Origin: Candidatus Obscuribacter phosphatis
GTDB lineage: Bacteria > Cyanobacteriota > Vampirovibrionia > Obscuribacterales > Obscuribacteraceae
Reading direction: 5' to 3'
NCBI GenBank assembly: GCA_001899315.1
Contig: MOYA01000002.1
Span: forward strand, 21,966 to 85,965
Length of the DNA: 64,000 nt
Below the pieces are notes generated by a model. The model did not search any database and was not told the origin of the DNA. It was given only the letters and a program-made list of their open reading frames with translations. Below, one piece after another: positions 50,631 through 59,054 of the stretch (its first letter is position 1; the number at the start of each line of letters is the position of its first letter). Position numbers and translations under genes: made by a program.

Positions 50631-52384
50631 GGGGGGTGGGTAGCCAAGCGGAGGAGTTAAGGCTTCAAATTTTGAACTGCCTTGATTCTATGGGTAAAAA
50701 CAAACCGATATCGGCTTGTTTTTACCCTTTAGATGCCGTCGTGCAAAGCGTAAATAGAAGAAGAGCCCGACTTCTGATTTTGCAGACAATTGAAGAATGC
50801 TCTTCGCTGCCAGCGGATGCCTTGTCTGTGTTGACTTTTGAAATGGCAATGCTTGCACTGAGTGATGATCCTTCTATTTCGGAGGGAGCGAACGGTCAAT
50901 TAGAAAGGCTCTTTGCCTTTGTCGGCAAGCAAAGACTGACGCAAGAGCTCTCTAGTCTTGAGCGCGTGTTTAGGACTTCATGGTGCCCTCCTGGTGAACA
51001 GTTCTCTTTGTCGGCAGACCTTGCCATACCTACGGTAGGGCTCATGTCTTTGTCTCGAAACGGCTATCTGCGCGAGGCGGCTGTGCGGCGCCTAATAGAA
51101 AGTGGAGATTGCTCGGTTATTCCATTTCTTTTGCTGCGTCTACGAGACTGGGTCGTGAAAGTTCGCGATCTTGCGCTTAGCGGTCTTGGAGCGGTCTTGC
51201 AAAACAAAAGTAGAGATGCCTCAGTCCTTGAAGAATTGGCGCGCAGTCTCCCTTTGTTATTTCTTTTGGAGCGCAGTCCGAAGTGCTCAGCAAGCATGGA
51301 TTTGATTACTGATTTATGCAGAGAAGCTGTTCAGTTTGATAGCAAAAGTGCAATAGAATTAGTTTTGAGTGGTGTTCAATGTTCTTCTTGGTTGGCCAAG
51401 CTAGTCTTGGAGCATTGCTTGGCAGATAGTTTCCTGCCCCTTCTTCACTGTGAAGATGAAAGAATCGCTATGATGGCTTTCAATTCCATCAGATCGGTAG
51501 GCGAATCCGGCAATTTGATTGAGTTGGGCATAGATGACTTTCCCGCTTTGTTGCGTGAGCTATTCTCAAGCAAGCATACAGAGTTAAGAGTTGAAGCCTT
51601 GCGGAGTTATTTTGCAGGATTTTCCGCTAACAGGTCTGACGAACTCGCCGAGGTGTTAAAGGAGTCATTGTTTAGTGAGCGAGCTGGAGTGCGTGCGCTG
51701 GCTCAATATCTCCTCAAGGGCGAGAATATTGAAATGCTTTTCCGGGCTAGGCTTCAAAATCTTAGTCATAGGCTGGATCAGTTTGAAGAAGTGAAGGTCA
51801 GCGAATTGGTCGTCTGCCTTTCCTGTATGAAACAGTTCGGCTTGACCGTTGAAAATGAAGAGATGTTGGAGCCGTTGCTGATGCACAGCTCAGCTTCTGT
51901 GCGAGCGGCAGCCTTTGAGGTGGCTTTGTTTCAGTGTCTGAATCGGGGTCAAGAGGACCAATTCCTTGCTTTCCTATATAGATGTCTGGAGGATGGATCT
52001 GGAAAATGCATTAAGGTTGCCATCAAGCATCTGGATAGCAAATTTGCCGTCGATTTCAAACGAGTAGCTGGCTATATTCAAAGAGAGCCGCTTGCCAAAA
52101 GATCTCTCAAGTTGATGCCTCATCTTTCCAAGCTTGATTTTTGGCAAGCCCTTTCTTTGCTGCTTTTTTCATTCAATGCTGCATGCCTTGACGACTCCGA
52201 TGATGCGAAAAAAAGAATTGTAGTTTGTCTTGATAATTGGCTGAGGAAGAGAAATTCTTCCTTTGTCAGGCCAAATCAAGAAGCCGTTCAGCGCGCGCGC
52301 GCCGCATTTAACCGTTTTGGCAAGAACTTGTCTGAGAGTCTGAGAGTTCCGCTGGAAGCGGTTTTGGCGCAAGAGCAGTCTTAG
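50627..52384 (+). CDS. HEAT-repeat protein
   Basis: 585 residues from a GTG at 50627 that overlaps the previous stop (GTGA), with AAGG upstream. The sequence is a helical solenoid with HEAT-like units (YLREAAVRRLIESGDCSVIPFLLLRLRDWVVKVRDLALSGLGAVL, AGVRALAQYLLKGENIEML). No signal or membrane segment. It probably binds a protein partner; coupling to the secreted neighbour is not explained. The 36-base palindrome at 50692-50727 is part of its coding sequence near the N-terminus (NKPISACF). Confidence 0.8.
   Translation: MRGVGSQAEELRLQILNCLDSMGKNKPISACFYPLDAVVQSVNRRRARLLILQTIEECSSLPADALSVLTFEMAMLALSDDPSISEGANGQLERLFAFVGKQRLTQELSSLERVFRTSWCPPGEQFSLSADLAIPTVGLMSLSRNGYLREAAVRRLIESGDCSVIPFLLLRLRDWVVKVRDLALSGLGAVLQNKSRDASVLEELARSLPLLFLLERSPKCSASMDLITDLCREAVQFDSKSAIELVLSGVQCSSWLAKLVLEHCLADSFLPLLHCEDERIAMMAFNSIRSVGESGNLIELGIDDFPALLRELFSSKHTELRVEALRSYFAGFSANRSDELAEVLKESLFSERAGVRALAQYLLKGENIEMLFRARLQNLSHRLDQFEEVKVSELVVCLSCMKQFGLTVENEEMLEPLLMHSSASVRAAAFEVALFQCLNRGQEDQFLAFLYRCLEDGSGKCIKVAIKHLDSKFAVDFKRVAGYIQREPLAKRSLKLMPHLSKLDFWQALSLLLFSFNAACLDDSDDAKKRIVVCLDNWLRKRNSSFVRPNQEAVQRARAAFNRFGKNLSESLRVPLEAVLAQEQS
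50692..50727. repeat. CCGATATCGG palindrome, copy 6 (inside a gene)
   Basis: A 36-base inverted repeat with one mismatch: GGGTAAAAACAAA, CCGATATCGG, then CTTGTTTTTACCC. It lies 66 bases into the HEAT gene, read as ..AAA CCG ATA TCG GCT... The mismatch is at the same position as in copy 4. Confidence 0.92.
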
Positions 52385-52499
52385 AAATTTTGACCTGGTC
52401 CGAACATCTAACCTTAAATCTGCAAAAAAGATTGAACTTTTTGGCTCGTTCTTACGTATATAGCTTGGAAGGTTTTTGAATTGAAGTTGGGAGTAGCTT

Positions 52500-53732
52500 A
52501 TGCCGTCAAGTCGAGTGTGGGATTTTAGCGGTGCATATAGAGTCAGGCTCTTATGGGCGTTCACAGTAGCACTGACAGTAAATAGTTTTCTGGTCATGAA
52601 TGAGGCTTTGGCGGTCCGCAGTGCTTCTGTTTCGCAGGCTAATGAAAGTAGCAATGCAGCTTCTGTGGAAGTGGTTTACCAAGCCTGGCTTGATCGCAAA
52701 CGTTATCGGGAGATCCCGGTCAAGATTTATATGCCTAAGCATTCCAGTACGGCTGCGCCTGTTGTTGTGTTTTCTCACGGACTGGGTGGTTCGCGTGAAG
52801 CCGCGGTTTATCTTGGTGAAGCTTTGGCTGAGCATGGTTATGTCTCTGTGCATATCCAGCATCCTGGCAGTGACGAATCTCTCTGGAAGACTGGTGATGG
52901 TAAGGGGCTGAAAGAATTCTTGCAATCAAGAAAAGGCGGGGGTGATAGATCTTCCTTGCTGGCTCGGTTAGGCTCTCCCGGCGGGCTTGGTTCCGGCGGG
53001 CTTGGTTCCGGCCGTTTTGGATCAGGCGGCGGACTAGGGGCCTCTGGTGGGTTTGGTTCACAGGGCGCGGGCAATCGTTCTGAACTGGTCGCCGCCATAA
53101 GGTCAAAGATTGGCAAAGGCGCAAGCGGCGAGAATCTCAAGTTGCGTGCAGAAGATGCGATTTTCGTTCTGGATGAATTAGCTCGTCGCAATGATAACGA
53201 TGCCGTTTTGAAAGGACGTCTTGATCTGAATAAGATAGGCATGGCAGGTCATTCTTTTGGCGCGCTCACGACTATGGCTATGGCTGGGCAGAATTTCGCA
53301 ATTGGTAATGTCAGTAAATCAGTGGCTGATCCCAGAGTGAAGGCGGCGATTTATCTCAGTCCGCCGGTGAATTTGCACGGCAGAGAAGCCACTGATGTAT
53401 ACGGCAAGATCAAGATACCCGGCATGTTGATGACTGGTACAGAAGACAACTCGCCTATCGGCGAAACTAAGGCAGAAGACAGACCGCTTCCGTTCTATGC
53501 AATCAGAGCTGGTGAGCAGTATCTGGTTAACTTCGAGGGTGGCACCCATTCTATGTTTGGCGGCAGAAGTAAGACAGTCAGCGCCGAAGCAAAACAAGGG
53601 CATGAAATGATCAGTCGGCTCTGCATTGCTTTCTTTGATGCTTATCTATGCGGCGATACGCAGGCTAAGAATTGGTTGAAGCAAGACGCCGGAAAGTATC
53701 TTGGCTCAAGGGCAAAGTATGAGTTTCATTAG
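52500..53732 (+). CDS. secreted alpha/beta hydrolase (PAF-acetylhydrolase/DLH-like) with Gly-rich insert
   Basis: 410 residues; the ATG at 52500 follows TTGGGAG. The N-terminal signal covers about residues 1-38. Hydrolase motifs: VVVFSHGLGGSREAAVYLGEALAEHGYVSVHIQHPGSDES (oxyanion), the nucleophile elbow AGHSFGA, an acid in MTGTEDNS and the His in EGGTHSMFG. A Gly/Ser/Leu-rich insert (about 160-190, GGLGSGGLGSG) is encoded by tandem repeats. The substrate is probably an ester of lipid or polymer type. It ends 26 bases from the convergent kinase gene. Confidence 0.82.
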   Translation: MPSSRVWDFSGAYRVRLLWAFTVALTVNSFLVMNEALAVRSASVSQANESSNAASVEVVYQAWLDRKRYREIPVKIYMPKHSSTAAPVVVFSHGLGGSREAAVYLGEALAEHGYVSVHIQHPGSDESLWKTGDGKGLKEFLQSRKGGGDRSSLLARLGSPGGLGSGGLGSGRFGSGGGLGASGGFGSQGAGNRSELVAAIRSKIGKGASGENLKLRAEDAIFVLDELARRNDNDAVLKGRLDLNKIGMAGHSFGALTTMAMAGQNFAIGNVSKSVADPRVKAAIYLSPPVNLHGREATDVYGKIKIPGMLMTGTEDNSPIGETKAEDRPLPFYAIRAGEQYLVNFEGGTHSMFGGRSKTVSAEAKQGHEMISRLCIAFFDAYLCGDTQAKNWLKQDAGKYLGSRAKYEFH

Positions 53733-53758
53733 TCTTCATGCCGTGCCATGATCTCAAT

Positions 53759-56317
53759 CTAGTAGGCGCTTGGATTTTGATATAGCGATACATCGGTATT
53801 AGGCATGAGCTTTTGCAGAATTTCTACAAAGTCTTGGTCTCGGCCTTCCAGATAGTCTTTCGCTGTCACTTTCATTTTGGTTAATCTGCTTAGCTGCGCT
53901 ATTTTGTTGAGCGGCATGCCAGTGGTGGTTTTGAAGGCGAGAGAAAGATATTCCACTTTAGTCAGCCTGGAAAAATCTAATTGATCTGCTGAGGGTAAGT
54001 CGCAGAAAACTAGATCTAAGCTCCGCAGATAGGGCGATTCTGAAAGCAAATAGATTTCCTTTTGACTGAGGGTTGCCTTGTAAAAGCGAAGAGAACCCAG
54101 TCGCGGGCATTTCGCTACTACCTTCAGCAGTTCGGCTAGATTGCCGGCGTTGCCTGCAACTTCTAATTGAAATAGATGCAGCTTTTCTAGCTGCTCTAGA
54201 CCTGCCAAGTTCATACCGCCGGCGCTCGAATTGTAGAGGCTTAGTCGAGACAGTTTTTGAAACTCGCCGTTCAGATCTTTCTTTAGTATCGGCAAAGCTT
54301 GCGGCGGTAAAGAGAGAGTCCGCAAATTCTTGAGTGACTTTAACTTCTTTTCTAGTTGGCTTAAATCCAGCGGGGTGCCGGAATCCTTCTCTAATTGCAA
54401 ATTGCGCGAATTTATAAAGACGCCGAAGATATCATCCGGTTTGAAGGAGTCGATGGTCTTAAGCAGATATCTGTAATCGCCGTTTATTTCTTTGAGCGAT
54501 AGACCTTGCCCTTTCTGTAATTCGATTCTGTCTATGCCCTGGGGCAGATAAGTAATTATTGTTCCTTCTTCATTGCAGACATTGACCAGTCCGGGTGTTT
54601 GGTTGTTCTTGAAGAAATAGCTCATGGCGCCGTTTTCGTTCTTCTTCGAAGTCACTTGCAGTTCTTTGCTGGGCACAGTCTCAAAGACGTCAATGAAGTC
54701 TGAATCTAATTTTGAGACCTTCTGATGAGTTGATCTAGTATCTGAGGATGCCGACTTTTCTTTTTGCTTTTGAGCTGCAGTATTTTCTGAATTTGTGTTT
54801 CCTAAATCTATGTACATTTGACCGGCTAAACGCCCACCAGCGGTGTCGCTGCTGATAATCTCGTTGTCGAGCTTTATGCGAAACTTCTTGCTTGGTTGTG
54901 AAAAGAGAATACCGGTGAGAATGAGAGAATTGAAGCCGATGAGCAAAAGACTTACTCCGGTAAACAGTATGATTTTGCCTGTTCTTGGCTTGTTGATACT
55001 GCTAAATAAATCTTTCTCTTCTATTTGGGTATATTTGGCGAACTGTAATGGCTTTCCTTCAAGCAGCCGCAGCAGATCTATCGATAATTCGCTGACGCTC
55101 TGATAGCGCTGATCTGGTGATTTCTGCAGACATTTACTCAAAATTGCTTCTAGTTCTTCGGGAAATTCAACACCGCTTGCTTCGCTCAAGCTGGGAATGG
55201 CTTCTTTCAGATGCAGCTTGCCGAGCAATTCGAATTCGTATTCATCGAAGGGCGGGTGTCCGACCAAAGTTTCGTACATAGAACAGCCGAGGCTGTAGAT
55301 ATCGCTGCGCTGGTCGAGACTTTTGCCGGTGAACTGCTCTGGGCTCATATAAGGGGCGCTGCCTACCACCTCGTCTTTAGTCAGTCCGGCTGTTTCGCTT
55401 AGTTCTGATATACCAAAGTCTAGAATCTTTACCTCGGGATTATCGCCGCGAATTCCCAGCATGAGGTTGGCCGGCTTTAGATCTTTGTGAATGATGCCGC
55501 GCCTGTGGGCATACGATACACCTTCGCAAACTTTTAGAAAAAGTTCTATCGTTGCACCAACCGATAACGGTCCGTTTGTATCGAGTAAACTTTCCAGCGT
55601 AAAGCCTTCGACATAGTCCATGGCATAGTAGGGCAGGTTGACTTCGCCGTCGGCGCCGCCTCCCGATAGATTGAGCCTGGCAATGCCCAAATCGTAGATA
55701 TGACAGATGGTTTGGTGCTGCAAGCTGGCTAGAATCTTGGCTTCATTCTTGAAGAGTTTCCAACTCGATTCTGAAATTACCGAAGGCGAAAGCAGCTTGA
55801 TGGCGCATTTGCGCCCCAGGGTTTGATGTTTGGCTTTAAAGACCGAGCCCATACCGCCTTGACCGGCTAGGCTGATGAGCTCGTAGCAACCGCCAATCAC
55901 CTGTCCTGATTGCAAAGCAGCCATTGCTGCTGCTTCTTGCGCTGCTTCCAGGGTCTTAAGTGAAAAGCGGGTTTTAATGGCGGTGCGCACTTGGGTTGAG
56001 CGATCGCGCCCGCGTTTGGCTGCTCGCTTGCTGGTTAGGTTTGGATTAGGACAGCTGCAGCGACTTTCTTTGAAAAAGAAGCTGGTCATGCTGCCCGGCA
56101 TAGATGTAGCCGCGTAGACCTTGCCGCAGCGGCGGCAGATTTCGGCAAGGTTGGCTGCCCGCGCCGGCTTGACAAAGCTAGCTTGCCCTATGCTTTCGCC
56201 TTGGTCGCAACTGCAACATAGGTCTGACAGCAAAAAAGAAGTCAAGCTGCCGCCTCTGCCCTCTTTTACTTTAGGCTTGCGGCAGCGTTCGCATATGACT
56301 CTTTCTTGCTCTTTCAA
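53759..56317 (-). CDS. transmembrane Ser/Thr kinase with two zinc modules and LRR tail
   Basis: 852 residues from a TTG at 56317 (AGGG 9 bases upstream). Two cysteine modules: Cys9/12...35/37 and Cys61/64...87/89, identical in spacing to those of the kinase at 46780. The kinase domain (about 145-420) has GQGGMGSVFKA, CAIKLLSP, IIHKDLKPANLM, DFGISE and SPEQ. A membrane helix near 450-475 (IILFTGVSLLLIGFNSLILTGIL) leads to an external LRR-type domain (about 620-840; LEQLEKLHLFQLEVAG, SPYLRSLDLVFCDLPSADQLDF). It probably senses an outside ligand. It is divergent from the pseudokinase gene. Confidence 0.9.
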   Translation of the reverse strand: MKEQERVICERCRKPKVKEGRGGSLTSFLLSDLCCSCDQGESIGQASFVKPARAANLAEICRRCGKVYAATSMPGSMTSFFFKESRCSCPNPNLTSKRAAKRGRDRSTQVRTAIKTRFSLKTLEAAQEAAAMAALQSGQVIGGCYELISLAGQGGMGSVFKAKHQTLGRKCAIKLLSPSVISESSWKLFKNEAKILASLQHQTICHIYDLGIARLNLSGGGADGEVNLPYYAMDYVEGFTLESLLDTNGPLSVGATIELFLKVCEGVSYAHRRGIIHKDLKPANLMLGIRGDNPEVKILDFGISELSETAGLTKDEVVGSAPYMSPEQFTGKSLDQRSDIYSLGCSMYETLVGHPPFDEYEFELLGKLHLKEAIPSLSEASGVEFPEELEAILSKCLQKSPDQRYQSVSELSIDLLRLLEGKPLQFAKYTQIEEKDLFSSINKPRTGKIILFTGVSLLLIGFNSLILTGILFSQPSKKFRIKLDNEIISSDTAGGRLAGQMYIDLGNTNSENTAAQKQKEKSASSDTRSTHQKVSKLDSDFIDVFETVPSKELQVTSKKNENGAMSYFFKNNQTPGLVNVCNEEGTIITYLPQGIDRIELQKGQGLSLKEINGDYRYLLKTIDSFKPDDIFGVFINSRNLQLEKDSGTPLDLSQLEKKLKSLKNLRTLSLPPQALPILKKDLNGEFQKLSRLSLYNSSAGGMNLAGLEQLEKLHLFQLEVAGNAGNLAELLKVVAKCPRLGSLRFYKATLSQKEIYLLSESPYLRSLDLVFCDLPSADQLDFSRLTKVEYLSLAFKTTTGMPLNKIAQLSRLTKMKVTAKDYLEGRDQDFVEILQKLMPNTDVSLYQNPSAY

Positions 56318-56406
56318 CGCTTCTACCCTGAGAGTATAGTTAAGTATAGCTAGATAATGCTTGAGAAGAATCAGAGAAGAATCAGAGAAGAATCGGCGAT
56401 GAACTT

Positions 56407-58545
56407 ATGAATGACCCCTCCCCAACCGATCTTGAAAAGGCGAAAGAATCCCAGCGCTTGGCGGCTGCGCCTTTTGATGCCGATGCTTGCAAAGAGTCGA
56501 AAGTAGAGTCGCCGCAGTTAGAGCTACTAATTCATGAAGATCAGTCTTCGACAAGCCAAGGGTTTCAATCGTCTTTCTTGGCTGAGGTTTCAATCGAGCA
56601 ACCTGTTATTGATCAGCCTGTTCTTGATCAGCCCGCTCTTGAGCAGGATTCTTCTGAGCAAGCTTCTGGGCAGAGTGGCGAGCAACTGCAGTTTTTGCTA
56701 GCCCGTCTAGATTTGCTCTTTGAAAAGAGGCTGACGAGCGGGCGAATAACTGAGACTTATCTGGTCAAAAAGAGAGCAGAGCCTCGCTCTCTCGTTTTGC
56801 GTGTACTTAAACCTCCTTTTTTGGCAGATCCTACAGTCAGACGTCGTTTTGAAAGAGTCTATACTTCTCTTTCTAGGCTCAATCATCGCTCGATAATGCC
56901 GGTCTTTGCTGGTGGGCTTGCCACCGCCGCCGGTGAAGCTAGTGCAGGCGTAACCAATGCCGGCGTAGGCAGTGACTTAGGGAGAGGATCTGCTGCCGGC
57001 TTCGTTTATCTTTTGCTGCCCTATCATAGGCGCAGTCTCAAGTTGGTTCTCAAGCAATTGGGGCGCTTTCAAGAGAAAACTTCACTGCAGCTGCTGTGTG
57101 AAATTGCCCAAGCCCTTGCTTATGCCCATGAGCATGGTATCGTACATGGTGGCATCGAGCCCGATGATGTCTTTCTCAAAGCTGCCATAGATAAAGATAA
57201 TAGCTTAGAAGTTATCGTTTCCGATTTTGGCATGAATCGAGTCGGCGCCGATGCCGTGGCGCCGGGTGCCCAGGTGGGCACCGGTGAATCTTTCGGCAGT
57301 GTGCGTTATATGAGCCCCGAGCAATGTCGCGGGCAAAAGCCTGATGCCCGCTCCGATGTTTACTCGCTTGCTTGTCTGGCTTTTGAAATGCTCACCGGTG
57401 AAGTTGTCTATGCCATGGGTAGTCAGCTTGAGGCAATGCTCTCGCAAGCTGAAATGGAGCGAGATTTGCTGATTGAGCGCTTGCGCAGCAGCGGTGTTTC
57501 TGAAGGCACGATTGAACTTCTCGCGTCTATGTTGGCACGCGAGAGCAAAGATCGGCCGGCCGATATGAAAGTGGTGGCCGCTCGTCTCAAAGCTCTTTGG
57601 CAAGCGGCTCCGTCCGGCGACGTTTCTCTGGGAGAGCTTCTTGCTGCACGAGATCCAGATGATTCGAAGGGCGAGCCCGCGCCGGTTGTCTCCGGTGGAA
57701 AATGGCTTTCGCTTGGTGTTGTCCTTGCCGCCGCTGTCTTTCTTTTTGCGGTTTTGCCGGCACTCTGTCTGCTTTTCATTGAGCTGGTCGGCGGGGCGTC
57801 TGCACCAGAGCCATCGCCGGTGCAAAGTCGCGAGTTTCAAGAGAAGCTCAGGCAGGCGCGTGGTCTGGCAGAGTTCCTCAAGAACAGCGATTCAGGACCT
57901 TTCACAAGAGAGCGCTTTGCCTCCATCGCCAGACAGATAACCAGCCAACTCTTGCAAGAACTGCAATCTGAAGATGAGGGGCGTCGCTGCGAGGCGGCGT
58001 CTCTCTTGGCGCGCCCAGTGCTGCGCTTGAAGGAGAGCAACAGCTTTGCCCAAGATGTGTGGATCTTGCGGCAGGCGCTCACTTATTTGAGAGAGCCTCG
58101 TCACTATGCTGCTTTATTTGATGCTGCCGCCACCGAAAATAATAGCCAAGCAAGAAAACAGTTGTTATTGGTTCTTGGTTTTCTTGCCGCCAATGATGAT
58201 TTCGCCGCTAATTACTTGCTCGAAGCCGCCGATAGCGGTGGCGCCCAGGCTCTTCTGCCGGCGCAAATCTCTGCTGCCTACCGCGAATCTTTCCCAGACA
58301 AACCTATGGGCAATCTTGAATTTGGTTTGCTTGAGATTTTGCAAACCACTTCTAATCAAGCCTTAATCGACTCTATCACTGAATCGTTTATGCAAACCGG
58401 CGGCGTCGATTCGCCGGATTGTCTGGATGTATTGCAGAGTTTGCAAGGGCATAGAAATTTGAAGATCGCTCTGATGGCTCAGCAGCGTCTGAAGGCGGCG
58501 AATGCTCGCAATGTGCAGAATGCTCGAAACGGGCAGGGTCAATAA
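56407..58545 (+). CDS. transmembrane pseudokinase with HEAT-like tail
   Basis: 712 residues from the ATG at 56407. The first 90 residues are acidic and repetitive (VIDQPVLDQPALEQ). A kinase fold follows (about 95-400), but key residues are changed: the beta-3 lysine is replaced (LVLRVLK), and the catalytic loop reads VHGGIEPDDVF where HRD...N is expected. DFG is kept (VSDFGMN) and SPEQ follows. It is therefore probably a pseudokinase. A membrane helix (about 430-460) leads to a helical, HEAT-like C-terminal domain. It may regulate the neighbouring active kinases. The alkyltransferase-like gene starts two bases after its stop region. Confidence 0.85.
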   Translation: MNDPSPTDLEKAKESQRLAAAPFDADACKESKVESPQLELLIHEDQSSTSQGFQSSFLAEVSIEQPVIDQPVLDQPALEQDSSEQASGQSGEQLQFLLARLDLLFEKRLTSGRITETYLVKKRAEPRSLVLRVLKPPFLADPTVRRRFERVYTSLSRLNHRSIMPVFAGGLATAAGEASAGVTNAGVGSDLGRGSAAGFVYLLLPYHRRSLKLVLKQLGRFQEKTSLQLLCEIAQALAYAHEHGIVHGGIEPDDVFLKAAIDKDNSLEVIVSDFGMNRVGADAVAPGAQVGTGESFGSVRYMSPEQCRGQKPDARSDVYSLACLAFEMLTGEVVYAMGSQLEAMLSQAEMERDLLIERLRSSGVSEGTIELLASMLARESKDRPADMKVVAARLKALWQAAPSGDVSLGELLAARDPDDSKGEPAPVVSGGKWLSLGVVLAAAVFLFAVLPALCLLFIELVGGASAPEPSPVQSREFQEKLRQARGLAEFLKNSDSGPFTRERFASIARQITSQLLQELQSEDEGRRCEAASLLARPVLRLKESNSFAQDVWILRQALTYLREPRHYAALFDAAATENNSQARKQLLLVLGFLAANDDFAANYLLEAADSGGAQALLPAQISAAYRESFPDKPMGNLEFGLLEILQTTSNQALIDSITESFMQTGGVDSPDCLDVLQSLQGHRNLKIALMAQQRLKAANARNVQNARNGQGQ

Positions 58546-58546
58546 G

Positions 58547-58909
58547 ATGGGCAAAGCAGTTTTTGCTGAAGTCTACGAGATTGTGAGGCTGATACCGCGA
58601 GGCAAGGTTCTAACTTATGGTTATATATCTGATATGCTCGAGAAGAGGCTGTCAGCTCAAGGTGTAGGCTGGGCGCTCAATGCGCTCTCGTCGTCTTCTT
58701 CTGGACAGTACAATTCATCGAATGTGCCGTGGCAGCGCGTGGTCAATGTGAGCGGGCGTTTTTCCACCCATAAGGTGCGTGACGGCGTTGATTTGTCCCG
58801 TTTGCAGCGCAGTTTGCTTATTGAGGAAGGCGTTAAATTTATCATCGACCCCAAAGACGGGCAAGAAAGAATTGATATGCACGAATGCCTTTGGCGCCCG
58901 CTCTCTTAG
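58547..58909 (+). CDS. alkyltransferase-like DNA repair protein (ATL)
   Basis: 120 residues from the ATG at 58547, with AGGG upstream inside the previous gene; one base separates it from the pseudokinase stop. The MGMT-type DNA-binding domain is clear (FAEVYEIVRLIPRGKVLTYGYISDML). The active-site PCHRV of MGMT is replaced by PWQRVV, with Trp62 in place of the acceptor Cys. ATL proteins bind O6-alkylguanine without transferring the alkyl group and channel the lesion to nucleotide excision repair. The insert of six serines near residue 48 is unusual. Its coupling to a pseudokinase is unexpected. Confidence 0.88.
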   Translation: MGKAVFAEVYEIVRLIPRGKVLTYGYISDMLEKRLSAQGVGWALNALSSSSSGQYNSSNVPWQRVVNVSGRFSTHKVRDGVDLSRLQRSLLIEEGVKFIIDPKDGQERIDMHECLWRPLS

Positions 58910-59054
58910 GTTTTTGCTGCTTTCTTGCTTGGCTTGCGTCAGTCTGGATTCTAACTTGCGTCAAACTTAAGCCTGAGTTGAGGTTGAGTTAATTTATCAC
59001 GGGCTTTGATTGTGTACCCTAGGCACATTCAGCCTTAAGTTTGGGAGAATTTCG

